Origin: Rhizobacter sp. OV335 | Lineage (GTDB): Bacteria > Pseudomonadota > Gammaproteobacteria > Burkholderiales > Burkholderiaceae_C | Length of the DNA: 64,000 nucleotides | Reading direction: 5' to 3' | Assembly (NCBI RefSeq): GCF_900142965.1 | Contig: NZ_FRCQ01000016.1 | Location: 1-64,000, forward strand | Shown: positions 26,619-35,782 of the stretch, in pieces | Numbering within the stretch: position 1 is the first letter of the stretch | Layout: each line of letters begins with the position of its first letter | Position numbers and translations under genes: made by a program | Notes under the pieces: generated by a model | The model's database searches: none | Seen by the model: the letters and a program-made list of their open reading frames with translations, nothing else | Told to the model about the DNA's origin: nothing

Positions 26619-29600
26619 GCGCGCCCCCTTTCGACAAGGCGAAGCGCCACCTGGACGTTGTTGCGGCCCGCGCCTTTGGCCTGGTAGAGCATCACGTCCG
26701 CCTGCCTGACGAGCGCGTCGACGGTCGTGGCGTCACCCTGGTAGAACGCCAGGCCGATGCTGGTGGTGACATCGATCGTCTGCTGGTCGATCGCGAACGG
26801 CGTCCTCATGGCGTGGACGATCTTGGCGGCGACGGTGGAGGCCACCTCCGGCGTCGGCAGGCCTTCCATGATCACCGTGAACTCATCGCCGCCCAGGCGG
26901 GCGACGGTGTCGCTGGAACGCAAGGTCCGGGACAGCCTGCCCGCGAATTCCCGCAGCAGTGCGTCTCCCGCGTTGTGTCCGTACCGGTCGTTGATCTGCT
27001 TGAACCGGTCGATGTCGAGGTACATCAGCGCCATCAGTGCACCCGTGGTGCGGCAGCGCTCCATCGCCTCGGCGACGCGCAACTCGAAGCCGGCGCGATT
27101 GACAAGGCCCGTGAGCGGGTCCACGCGCGCCAGCTCGATCAGCCGCTTCTCTTCGAGCTTCTGGCGGGTGATGTCGCTGACCACGGCGTGGAAGCCGAGC
27201 ACCGTGCTGCCGTCGGCGGCAAGCTGCGGGATGTACTGCGCCTCGTAGCAGACGTGGCTGCCGTTGGTCATCTCGCTCTGGAACGTGACAGCCTCTCCCC
27301 GCAACGCGGCGCGAATGTGCGGTTCGATCGCGCTGTACGCCGCATCGCCCAGCAGCGCGCGCACGGTCTGCCCCTGGAGCTCGTCGCGCGGCCGGCCGAA
27401 GCCTCGCTCGTAGGCCAGGTTGTTGAATCGGTAGCGCTCGTCGGCGTCGATGTAGGCCACGCGCATCGGCAGTGCATCGGCCACCGTGCGCAAACGGGCC
27501 TCGCTCTCCTGGAGTGCTCGTTGCGCTTCGCGGTACGAGGTGACGTCGGCGACGAGGGTGTACAGGCCGACGACCTTGCCTTGCTCGTCGCGATCGGGAA
27601 CGGCCGTGACCTGCACATGGCGACGGCCTTCGGGGCGCACCATTTCCCGGTCGTACGCCACCTCCTGCCCCGCCAGGGCGGCCCGCAGCCGGGGCTCGAT
27701 CTCCGCCCAGGCCTGCTCGCCATAGAACTCCCGCACGCTCGTCCCGATCTGCGGCGCCGCTTCATCGCCGAACCATTGCTGATACGTCCGGTTGACGAAG
27801 CGGAAGCGCAGGTCGCAGTCGAGGTAGGAAATCAGTGCCGGCAGGTGGTCGGTCACCATGCGCAGCCGATGCTCGCTCTCGCGCACGGCCTGTTCTGCGG
27901 CCTTGGCGGCCGAGATGTCGCGCATGAGTGCCGAGAAGTACTCGACCTTGCCCTGTTTGTCGCGGTGGCAGATGACGATGTGGCTGACCGGGAACTCGCG
28001 ACGCTCTGCATCCCAGACCAGCGATTCGCCCACCCACACGCCGGTGGCCACCGCTGTGGGCCAGACCTCCGACATGAAGCGCTCGAGGGTTTGAGGCGGG
28101 TTGAAGTCGGCCATCGTCAGGTGCTCGATCGACGCGTCGAGCGCGACCCCGGTGCGCCCGCGTGCGGCCGGATTCATGTAGGTGAGCCGGCCCTTCGGGT
28201 CGAGCTGCACGACGTAGTCGGTCGTTGCGTCGAAGACGGCGCCCAGCGTGCGATGCGCCCGGTCGGCCCGCATGCGCTCGGTCACGTCGCGACCGACCGA
28301 ATGAAGCATCGGCCGACCCGACGGGTCGAGCTGAAGGCTGTCGGTCCACGAAATCCAGCGCTCGGCGCCGTTGGCCGTCTTGATGCGGTTCTCGCCGGTC
28401 GCCGTCTTGCCCGTCGACAGAACGTCCGACATGACCTGTCGAACGATCGCGTGTTCCGCCGGCTCGACGTAGTCGAACAGATTCCTGCCCACCATCTGCG
28501 CGGGTGTCAGGCCGAACTGCCGCGCATAGGCCGGGTTGACGTAGCTCAGTTCGCCGTCGGGCTGGACGAGCGACACGAGTTCGGACTGGTCATCGAGGAT
28601 GGCTTTCACCATCTGCTGGCTCGCGACCAGTTGCCTGAGCACCGGCCTCACCTCGCTGTGCTGGACATAGATGGCCAGCGCGACGATGCCGACAAGCGCC
28701 AGCGCAAGAAGGTTCAGGCGCGACCTCATCGGCGCATAGAGCGTCTCGACATCGGTTCGCACCGCGAACCCGAGCCCGAAATCCTTGATCGGCGCGAAGG
28801 CCGACAGGACAGGGCTGCCGCGCCGGTCATCGAGGAACTGCACGCCCTGTTCGCCGAGCACGGCCCTTGCCACCGGAAGGGCGGGACCGCCCGCCGCGTC
28901 GAACATCGGCAGTTCGAATCCGGACGGCCTGAACCGGTTCGGCGCACAGACCAGCTTGTCCTGGTCGCGGCCGCAGATCGCCACGTCGGAGGTGTCGCGG
29001 GACGACCGGATGTCCTCCAGCAGGCGATCGAACAGCGGCATGCGCTGCTCGGTGACCACGCGTCCGACGGTGCGCTCCCCGACGAGGACATCGGTTGCCG
29101 TGAGGAGCAGGTAGCCGTCCTTCCAGGCCAGGATGGTCGTCGACCCGGTGTTCGACAGGCGCTGGATGACTTGCATCTTCGCCGATGTCATGGAGCCCGC
29201 CTGCGCCACGCGCGTGGCATTTGCGGCGTAGAACTCCACACCCGTCAGGTCGGTGGTCAGGATGCTGTCGGCAACCCTCTGCAGGAACTCCTTGGCCACC
29301 GCGTCGTCGGGCGCCGTGCTCAGCCTGTCCAGGGCCTGGCGCGCGGCCGGCCGCGTTGCAACGGCTCTCGGGAACCACAGGCTCACCTCGATGGTGTGGG
29401 CCAGCGAAGTCGCGTTCGTCCTGGCGATGAGCAGCATGTCCTTCGCGACCGAGCGCTCGAAGGTATCGCGCATCACCCCGAACCCCGCGACGCCACCCGC
29501 CAGGGCGACCAGCGTGATGACCGCGATCGAGCGCCGCTTGATGCGCTGCTCGGTCCTTTGCAACACCTTGGGTTCAAGCGCCTGGGATGCTTCATGGAGC

Positions 29601-30205
29601 ATCCACAGGCCAGCGCCGACGACCGAGAGCCCGAACGCGGTGACCGGCAGCATCCCGTTGAGGCTCGCCACCCGGTACAGCGTCTCCAGGCCCACGAAGT
29701 GACCGACGAGTCCGGCCAGGCCGATGAGGGAAACGGCCAGGGACAGCGCCAGGAAGATGAGCTGGCGAGGCCGGGTGGCGCGTTGCCTGTTCAGCCAGAA
29801 GCCGATGCCGGCGAGCAGGAATGCCAGGCTCGCGTTCGCGGACAGCCGGCCGGGATGGGGATGGGTCGCCGTGGAGACGGTGCCGGCACGGACGATGTCG
29901 ACGCCCAGGCCGATGCCTGTCGCTCCTTCGAACAGGTAGGCCAGCGGCAGCGCGATCAGGGCGGCGATGCAGAGGGCAGAGAGTCGGGTGAGCCAGGCGG
30001 CCGGGCTGGAGGGGCGCGAGGCGTTGAACAGGCAGATGCTCGCCGCGACGAAGAGCAGCGGGTTGACGATGCCTGCGTGCTCGGAGCCGGGGATGAGGCG
30101 CGCGACGACGTCCACCTGAAACACCCAGCGAACGGCCAGGGTCACGCCGAGCAGCCCGACGGCGAGGCCTGCCACTCGCGCGGTTGAAAGGGCCGATTTC
30201 TGCAT
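26615..30205 (-). CDS. Membrane diguanylate cyclase with extracytoplasmic sensor and four PAS domains
   Basis: 1196 residues. The N-terminus has six or more hydrophobic spans (to about residue 240), followed by a large extracytoplasmic Cache-like region and another span (about 515). Four PAS/PAC units follow (starting near VKAILDDQSEL, LGAVFDATTDY, RMVTDHLPALI and LRTVADALPMR), then a GGDEF domain with an intact active site RLGGDEFTVIME. No EAL domain is present. It should make cyclic di-GMP in response to an extracellular or redox/light-type cue. The start was set at the ATG at 30205, just before the hydrophobic region; an upstream reading adds 24 unlikely residues. Confidence 0.9.
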   Translation of the reverse strand: MQKSALSTARVAGLAVGLLGVTLAVRWVFQVDVVARLIPGSEHAGIVNPLLFVAASICLFNASRPSSPAAWLTRLSALCIAALIALPLAYLFEGATGIGLGVDIVRAGTVSTATHPHPGRLSANASLAFLLAGIGFWLNRQRATRPRQLIFLALSLAVSLIGLAGLVGHFVGLETLYRVASLNGMLPVTAFGLSVVGAGLWMLHEASQALEPKVLQRTEQRIKRRSIAVITLVALAGGVAGFGVMRDTFERSVAKDMLLIARTNATSLAHTIEVSLWFPRAVATRPAARQALDRLSTAPDDAVAKEFLQRVADSILTTDLTGVEFYAANATRVAQAGSMTSAKMQVIQRLSNTGSTTILAWKDGYLLLTATDVLVGERTVGRVVTEQRMPLFDRLLEDIRSSRDTSDVAICGRDQDKLVCAPNRFRPSGFELPMFDAAGGPALPVARAVLGEQGVQFLDDRRGSPVLSAFAPIKDFGLGFAVRTDVETLYAPMRSRLNLLALALVGIVALAIYVQHSEVRPVLRQLVASQQMVKAILDDQSELVSLVQPDGELSYVNPAYARQFGLTPAQMVGRNLFDYVEPAEHAIVRQVMSDVLSTGKTATGENRIKTANGAERWISWTDSLQLDPSGRPMLHSVGRDVTERMRADRAHRTLGAVFDATTDYVVQLDPKGRLTYMNPAARGRTGVALDASIEHLTMADFNPPQTLERFMSEVWPTAVATGVWVGESLVWDAERREFPVSHIVICHRDKQGKVEYFSALMRDISAAKAAEQAVRESEHRLRMVTDHLPALISYLDCDLRFRFVNRTYQQWFGDEAAPQIGTSVREFYGEQAWAEIEPRLRAALAGQEVAYDREMVRPEGRRHVQVTAVPDRDEQGKVVGLYTLVADVTSYREAQRALQESEARLRTVADALPMRVAYIDADERYRFNNLAYERGFGRPRDELQGQTVRALLGDAAYSAIEPHIRAALRGEAVTFQSEMTNGSHVCYEAQYIPQLAADGSTVLGFHAVVSDITRQKLEEKRLIELARVDPLTGLVNRAGFELRVAEAMERCRTTGALMALMYLDIDRFKQINDRYGHNAGDALLREFAGRLSRTLRSSDTVARLGGDEFTVIMEGLPTPEVASTVAAKIVHAMRTPFAIDQQTIDVTTSIGLAFYQGDATTVDALVRQADVMLYQAKGAGRNNVQVALRLVERGRA

Positions 30206-30307
30206 GGGGTGTACTCGATCCGGTGCTTGCCGCCAGGCGATGTTGTGGCGCACAACCTCTCGACGGGCAGGCGACACCGGAGCAAGCGCTACGCCGCAGA
30301 GTACGCC

Positions 30308-30967
30308 TCAGCGGGAGTGCCGAAGACCGGAAGTGGACCCGCGCGGGATGCCAATTCGAGTTTCGAAACCGTGAACGATGGCCTCTCGCACCCACCTCTG
30401 CCCCGCATGCCCATGCCCCCGCTCGTGCCAGACCATCCCCACCGCGAACCCTTCGACGGGAAACGGCGGCTCAATGAGCAGCAGCCTGTCCGCTCGGTCC
30501 CGCACCAGCAGCTCCGGCACCAGGGCCACGAAGTCCGACCCCGCCACGATCTCCGGCAGGAACAGGAACGAAGCCGCCGACAGCACCACCGTGCGCTTGT
30601 GCCCCAGCGCCGCCAGGGTGCTGTCCACCGGCGTGACGAAGTCGGCCCCGCGCAGCGAGACGATCACATGCTCCAGCTGCGCAAACCGCGCCACGGAGAT
30701 CTTGCGCCGCAGCCGTGGATGGCCCCGCCGGCCGATCAGCACATAGCGCTCATCGAACAGGTGCCGCGTCCGCAGGCCCGGTGGCGCGACCTCCGGCGTC
30801 ATCAGCGCCAGGTCCACGTCGCCCCGCGCCATCTGCGCTTCCAGCTGCGGCAGCTCCAGGTTCCGCAGCGCCACGCGCACGCCGGGTGCCCGGGTGCGCA
30901 GTTCCACGACCAGCGGCTTGACCACGGCCGTCTGCAGGAACGGGTCGTCGAACGCGTCGCGCAGGCG
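30308..30967 (-). pseudogene. LysR-family regulator remnant lacking its DNA-binding domain
   Basis: Only the effector-binding half of a LysR protein survives: from about DDPFLQTAVVKPLVVELRTRAPGVRV through DLALMTPEVAPPGL, the hinge and IVAGSDFVALVPELL to a normal C-terminus. Upstream in frame the sequence is the antisense of a quinone-reductase remnant and codes nothing LysR-like, so roughly 90 N-terminal residues including the HTH are gone. The frame is still open. This is one side of a deletion scar; see the adjacent reductase remnant. Confidence 0.75.
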
Positions 30968-31294
30968 GCTCTCGAGCAGTTGCTCTTCCCCATCACGCAC
31001 GGCTCGCTCCATTTCCTCGGCTTCGATGTGCTGCCCACCTTCGCCGTCTATGGCACGGGACGCATCGCTGCGGAGGAGGTCGCTGCGGCCAGGCAAGCCT
31101 GGCGCTCGCGCGTCGAACGCCTCTTCGAAGAAGCTCCCATCCCCTTCCGGCCGCAGAACGGTGGCGACTATCCGGACGGCCACGTCCTGGCAGCGCATGT
31201 CGCGGCCGGCCAGAGTGGGCTGGTGGCGCACATCGCCGGCACGGAAACGGTCGCGCCATCAGTCGATCCGAGGATCGGCACTCGGCGCCCGTGA
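30968..31294 (+). pseudogene. NAD(P)H quinone reductase remnant, C-terminal part only
   Basis: In the rightward frame the segment LEQLLFPITHGSLHFLGFDVLPTFAVYGTGRI through VERLFEEAPIPFRPQNGG matches the C-terminal third of KefF/YwrO-type flavodoxin-fold NAD(P)H oxidoreductases. The first roughly 130 residues, including the flavin site, are missing and no start is available. It abuts the LysR remnant head to head, as expected if one deletion removed the 5' ends of a divergent regulator-reductase pair. Confidence 0.7.
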
Positions 31295-31334
31295 AAGGGC
31301 CGGCAGAGCGGCGACAGCGGGCAGAATCGGCCCG

Positions 31335-31841
31335 ATGAACCCGCCGCCCCACCGCCTCGTCCCGCAGCCGCTGACATCCGCAGCCTTCGCGCCCTACGGC
31401 ACCGTGCTGCAAGCCCCCGGCGGCACGGGCAGGCCCATCAACGGCGGCACGTCGCAGCGTTTCGACCTGGTCGACGACCTGCAGCTCCAGCGGCAGGGTG
31501 GGCGGCCGGCGCTGGCGATCTTCCGCGCCACGGCCCGGCGCTTCCCGCACAGCGTCGACGAGATGGAACGGCACGCACTCGGCAGCCAGAGCTTCGTGCC
31601 GCTCGGCGCGCGCCGCTTCGTGATCGTGGTGGCAGCCGCCGGCCCGCTGCCCGAGGCGCCGGACCTGGCGGCCTTCATCACGGATGGCGAACAGGGCGTG
31701 ACGCTCGCGCCGGGCACCTGGCACCACGCGCTGCTGGCCGTCGATGCCGGTGACTTCGTGGTGCTCGAACGGGCGGCGCCGCAGGTCGATTGCGACGTGC
31801 ACCGACCGGCCCGGGCGGCCCTCGTCGATCAGGCCTGGTGA
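31335..31841 (+). CDS. allA: Ureidoglycolate lyase
   Basis: 168 residues, a one-domain cupin-like enzyme that splits ureidoglycolate into glyoxylate and urea at the end of allantoin breakdown. Family marks include [12 protein letters not shown] near the start, INGGTSQRF, the [15 protein letters not shown] strand and [14 protein letters not shown]. The length is normal for AllA. It converges on the peptide-type importer (39 bp between stops) whose gene set also includes an M20 amidohydrolase at 37657, giving a plausible ureide pathway. No strong ribosome site precedes the ATG at 31335. Confidence 0.88.
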   Translation: MNPPPHRLVPQPLTSAAFAPYGTVLQAPGGTGRPINGGTSQRFDLVDDLQLQRQGGRPALAIFRATARRFPHSVDEMERHALGSQSFVPLGARRFVIVVAAAGPLPEAPDLAAFITDGEQGVTLAPGTWHHALLAVDAGDFVVLERAAPQVDCDVHRPARAALVDQAW

Positions 31842-31880
31842 GCCAGGCGTACGGCCAGCGCAACAGGCGCATCGCCGGAT

Positions 31881-32879
31881 TCAAGGCAGCGCGCTCACCA
31901 GCCCGGCCGCGGCATCGGTGCGCAGGCAGCGCGCCTGGTGGCCCGGCGACAGCAGCACCGGCTCGGGTTGGAGGCTGCGGCATTCGGCCATCGCGAGCTT
32001 GCAGCGTTCGGCAAAGGCACAGCCCGGCGGCAAGGCCGACAGGTCGGGCGGCGCGCCGCCGATGGTCTCGAGCCGGGTGCCGCGCACCAGCGCGCCATGG
32101 GCCCGGCTGCTCAGCAAGGCGATGGTGTACGGATGGCGCGGCGAGCGGATCAGCTCGCGGGCGCTGCCCTCCTCGACGATGCGGCCGGCATACATCACCG
32201 CGATGCGATCGGCCACCTCGACCGCCGCGCCGATGTCGTGGGTGACGAAGATCACCGACAGCCCGAGCTCGCGCTGCAACTCGCGCAGCAGCAGCAGGAT
32301 CTGGATCTGCACCGTGGCATCGAGGGCGGTGGTCGGCTCGTCGGCCAGCAGCAGTTGCGGCCGGCACGCCAGGGCCAGCGCAATCATCGCGCGCTGGCGC
32401 ATGCCGCCCGACATCTCGTGCGGGTAGGCCGCCAGCCGGCGCTCGGGGCTCGGGATGCGCACCTGCTCGAAGAGCGCCAGCGCGCGCTGTTTCGCGACGG
32501 CCGCCGACACCTTCTCGTGCCGCCGGATGGATTCGACGATCTGCGCGCCCACCGAGTACACCGGGTCGAGCGCGAGCAGCGGCTCCTGGAAGATCATCGA
32601 CGCGACCTTGCCGCGGAACGCCGCCAGCTCGCCGGCCGACATCGCCAGCACGTCGCGGCCCGCCACCCGCACGCTGCCGCCGATGCGGGTGCGCCGCTCG
32701 GGATGCAGGCGCAGCAGCGTGCGCAGCGTGACGCTCTTGCCCGAACCCGATTCGCCGATCAGCGCCAGCACCTGCCCGCGCTGCACCTGCAGGCTGACGC
32801 CGCTGACGGCCTGCACCGGCGTGCGTCCGCCGGAGAAGACGACGCCCAGGTCACGCAGTTCCACCATCGGCTCTTCCAT
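31881..32879 (-). CDS. Peptide-type ABC importer ATPase, DppD/OppD-like
   Basis: 332 residues. Walker [10 protein letters not shown] loop ([12 protein letters not shown]), signature [15 protein letters not shown], Walker B ([13 protein letters not shown]) and H loop (IFVTHD), then the oligopeptide-family C-terminal extension with a Cys-rich region (CAFAERC...CRSL) that may bind an iron-sulfur cluster. AGGA lies seven bases before the ATG. Last gene of the five-gene importer operon. Confidence 0.92.
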   Translation of the reverse strand: MEEPMVELRDLGVVFSGGRTPVQAVSGVSLQVQRGQVLALIGESGSGKSVTLRTLLRLHPERRTRIGGSVRVAGRDVLAMSAGELAAFRGKVASMIFQEPLLALDPVYSVGAQIVESIRRHEKVSAAVAKQRALALFEQVRIPSPERRLAAYPHEMSGGMRQRAMIALALACRPQLLLADEPTTALDATVQIQILLLLRELQRELGLSVIFVTHDIGAAVEVADRIAVMYAGRIVEEGSARELIRSPRHPYTIALLSSRAHGALVRGTRLETIGGAPPDLSALPPGCAFAERCKLAMAECRSLQPEPVLLSPGHQARCLRTDAAAGLVSALP

Positions 32880-32888
32880 CGCTTGTTC

Positions 32889-33923
32889 CTAGGTTGCCGC
32901 CGGGTGGCCGCTGCCCGGTTCGTGCATCAGGCAGGCCACGGTGTGTGCGCCACGCCGCGCGGCCAGCACGGGCGCGCGCTGGCCGCACACCGGCGCGGCA
33001 TCCGGGCAGCGCGGATGGAAGCGGCAGCCCGCGGGCGGGTCGATCGGGTTCGGCGGATCGCCCGCCAGCAGCGCCCGTTCGGTGCGGTGGTCCGGGTCCA
33101 TCGACGGCATCGACGACAACAGCGCCCGGGTGTAGGGGTGCAGCGGCCCGGCGTAGAGAGACTCCGACGGCCCGAGCTCGGCCACGCGGCCCAGGTACAT
33201 CACCATCACGCGATCGCTCAGGTAGCGCACCACCTGCAGGTCGTGGCTGATGAAGAGGTAGGTGAGGCCGAACTCGGCCTTCAGGTCGAGCAGCAGGTTG
33301 ATGACCTGCGCCTCGACCGACTTGTCGAGCGCCGACACCGCCTCGTCGAGGATCAGCAGCCGCGGCTGCAGCGCCAGCGCGCGGGCGATGTTGACCCGCT
33401 GGCGCTGCCCGCCCGACAGCTCGTGCGGATAGCGTTCGGCGAAGCGCTGCGGTTCGAGCCCGACGCGGGCCAGCAGGTCGCGGGCCCGTTGCACCGCCGG
33501 CCGGCGGCCGCTGCCGTGCACCTGGGGCCCGAAGGCAATCGAGTCCTCGATCGTCAGACGCGGGTTCAGCGAGGCATAGCTGTCCTGGAACACCATCTGG
33601 ACCTGGCGGTGGAACTGCTTCAGCGGCAGATCGCGGCCACCCACGGTGCGGCCGTCGAACACCACCTCGCCCGCGGTCGGCCGGATCAGCTGCATCAGCA
33701 GCCGCGCGGTGGTCGACTTGCCGCAGCCCGACTCGCCCACGACGCCGAGCGTCTCGCCCTTGCGCACCTCGAAGTCGATGCCATCGACGGCACGCACGCT
33801 GCCGCCGCCGCGACCCAGCAAGCCCTTGGCCAGCGGGTAGTGCTTCTGCAGGCCGCGGATGGTCAGCAGCGGCTGCGCCGGCCCGCCGACGTCGTCGTGC
33901 ACCGGGCGGAGGGGCTCGTTCAT
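32889..33923 (-). CDS. Peptide-type ABC importer ATPase, DppF/OppF-like
   Basis: 344 residues. Walker [10 protein letters not shown], the Q-loop segment [13 protein letters not shown] typical of DppF, signature [15 protein letters not shown], Walker B ([14 protein letters not shown]) and H loop (ISHD). C-terminal Cys-rich peptide-importer extension ([14 protein letters not shown]). The ATG at 33923 overlaps the stop of the upstream permease (ATGA), which fixes the start. Confidence 0.93.
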   Translation of the reverse strand: MNEPLRPVHDDVGGPAQPLLTIRGLQKHYPLAKGLLGRGGGSVRAVDGIDFEVRKGETLGVVGESGCGKSTTARLLMQLIRPTAGEVVFDGRTVGGRDLPLKQFHRQVQMVFQDSYASLNPRLTIEDSIAFGPQVHGSGRRPAVQRARDLLARVGLEPQRFAERYPHELSGGQRQRVNIARALALQPRLLILDEAVSALDKSVEAQVINLLLDLKAEFGLTYLFISHDLQVVRYLSDRVMVMYLGRVAELGPSESLYAGPLHPYTRALLSSMPSMDPDHRTERALLAGDPPNPIDPPAGCRFHPRCPDAAPVCGQRAPVLAARRGAHTVACLMHEPGSGHPAAT

Positions 33924-34810
33924 GCCTTGTTGTCCATCGCCGAGCGCAGGCCGTCGGAAAGCAGGTTGAAGGTGATCGACGTGATGAAGATCATCGCGCC
34001 CGGCAAGGCGGCCACCCACGGCTGCACGTAGATCGCCGTGCGCAGCGTGTTGAGCATCAGTCCCCACTCGGGCTCGGGCGGCTTCACGCCCAGGCCGAGG
34101 AACGACAGGCCCGAGGCCAGGATCATCGAGACCGCGATCAGGCTGGTCGCGTACACGAAGATCGGCCCCAGCACGTTGCCCAGCACGTGCACGCGCACGA
34201 TCGTGAAGGCGCCCGCGCCCGATGCCCGCGCCGCCTCGACGTAGTCGCGCCCGCGCACCTGCGTCGTGACGCTTTCGGCGACGCGCGCGATCTGCGGAAT
34301 GAACACGATCGTCAGCGACACCAGCGAATTGAAGACGCCCGCGCCCAGCGTGCCCGACAGCGCGATCGCCAGCAGCACCGACGGGAAGGCGTAGAACACG
34401 TCGACCGTGCGCATGATCGCGGTGTTGACGAAGCCGCCCGCATAGCCCGCGACGATGCCGATGGACGCGCCGAACAGGAAGGCGCACAGCACCGGCGTGA
34501 TGCCCATGAAGAGCGACAGCCGCGCGCCGACGACCAGGCGCGACAGCATGTCGCGGCCGAGCTCGTCGCTGCCCAGCGGCAGCCCCGGCGTGCCGATGGG
34601 CTTGAGCCGCTGCAGCATCGAAGCCTGGTACGGATCGGCCGGCGCGAGCCAGGGCCCGAACAGCGCGAGACCCAGCCACAGCAGCACGACGATGGCGGCG
34701 CCGACGGCCACCGGATCGCGCAGGAAGCGGTGGCCGACCGAAGCCCAGTAGCCGCGCGAACGCCGTGCGGGCGAGGCCGCGGACGACATGACAAGGGTGC
34801 TCACGGCCAT
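33920..34810 (-). CDS. Peptide-type ABC importer permease, DppC-like
   Basis: 296 residues, with the PWLAPADPYQASMLQRL segment of DppC permeases, LGSDELGRDMLSRLVVGARLSL, about six membrane spans and the EAA loop YVEAARASGAGAFTIVRVHVLGN. The ATG at 34810 was preferred over an upstream GTG (34834) because GAGGAAAG sits five bases before it. It begins 16 bp after the DppB-like gene. Confidence 0.92.
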   Translation of the reverse strand: MAVSTLVMSSAASPARRSRGYWASVGHRFLRDPVAVGAAIVVLLWLGLALFGPWLAPADPYQASMLQRLKPIGTPGLPLGSDELGRDMLSRLVVGARLSLFMGITPVLCAFLFGASIGIVAGYAGGFVNTAIMRTVDVFYAFPSVLLAIALSGTLGAGVFNSLVSLTIVFIPQIARVAESVTTQVRGRDYVEAARASGAGAFTIVRVHVLGNVLGPIFVYATSLIAVSMILASGLSFLGLGVKPPEPEWGLMLNTLRTAIYVQPWVAALPGAMIFITSITFNLLSDGLRSAMDNKA

Positions 34811-34826
34811 CCTTTCCTCACTTTCC

Positions 34827-35780
34827 TCACCCACGCGCGATGCGCGGATCGAGCAGCGTCTGCAGCATGTCGACCAGCAGGTTCAGCAGCACGAAGAACA
34901 TCGCCAGCACCAGGATCGTGCCCTGCAGCAGCGGCAGGTCGCGCTGGAAGATGGCGGAATTCAGCAGGAAGCCGGTGCCCGGCCACGAGAACACCGTCTC
35001 GATCAGGATCGAGCCGCCGAGCAGGTAACCCAGTTGCAGGCCCATCACCGCCAGCGCGGTGGGCGCGGCGTTCTTCACGACGTGCCGGAAGATGCCGAAG
35101 CTCGTCAGTCCCTTGGCCCGCAGCCCGACGACGAACTCCTGGTCGAGCAGCTCCGAGACCAGCGCCCGCACCGTGCGCGCGATGATGCCCATCGGGATCA
35201 CCGACATCGTCAGCGCCGGCAGCAGCATGTACTGCAGGTGCGCCCCGTCCCAGGCCCAGTCGTCGGAACCGCTGGGTCCGGCACCGGTGGCGGGCAGCCA
35301 CATCAGCTGCGACGAGAACACGATCACCAGGACCATGCCCAGCCAGTAGTGCGGCACGCTGACGCCCAGCACCGACAGCATCGATGCCAGCCGGTCGATG
35401 AACGAGCGGCGGAAGTAGCCCGCCACGAAGCCGAACAGGCAGCCCAGCGCGAAGCCGATCAGCGTGGCCACCACCGCCAGCCGCAGCGTGTTGACCACGG
35501 CCTTGAGCACCTCGCCGATCACCGGCCGGTTGGTCGCGATCGACACGCCCAGGTCGCCGTGCAGGGCCCGCCACAGCCAGGCGACGAACTGCTCGGGGTA
35601 GCTGCGGTCGAAGCCGTACAACTGCCGCAGCTGCGCCTGCAGCTCGGCCGACGCATCCGGCGGCAGGATGGACACCAGCGGATCGCCCGGCGCCAGGTGC
35701 ACCAGCGCAAAGCACACCAGCGCGACGCCGAGCATGATGGGCAGCGCAAGCACGATGCGCCGGGCCAGGTAGGCAAGCAT
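34827..35780 (-). CDS. Peptide-type ABC importer permease, DppB-like
   Basis: 317 residues: MLAYLARRIVLALPIMLGVALVCF and HLAPGDPL at the N-terminus are standard for DppB/OppB, followed by LYGFDRSYPEQFVAWL, six spans and the EAA-loop region (VVGLRAKGLTSFGIFRHVVKNA). It starts 2 bp after the binding-protein stop. Confidence 0.93.
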   Translation of the reverse strand: MLAYLARRIVLALPIMLGVALVCFALVHLAPGDPLVSILPPDASAELQAQLRQLYGFDRSYPEQFVAWLWRALHGDLGVSIATNRPVIGEVLKAVVNTLRLAVVATLIGFALGCLFGFVAGYFRRSFIDRLASMLSVLGVSVPHYWLGMVLVIVFSSQLMWLPATGAGPSGSDDWAWDGAHLQYMLLPALTMSVIPMGIIARTVRALVSELLDQEFVVGLRAKGLTSFGIFRHVVKNAAPTALAVMGLQLGYLLGGSILIETVFSWPGTGFLLNSAIFQRDLPLLQGTILVLAMFFVLLNLLVDMLQTLLDPRIARG

Positions 35781-35782
35781 GC

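Noticed and set aside
26282-30187. Rightward 1301-residue open frame
   Set aside because: Antisense of the diguanylate cyclase and end of the kinase; Arg/His-rich composition without domain pattern.
30209-31294. 361-residue rightward gene
   Set aside because: Only the last about 110 residues resemble a quinone reductase; the rest is antisense to the LysR remnant and intergenic sequence.
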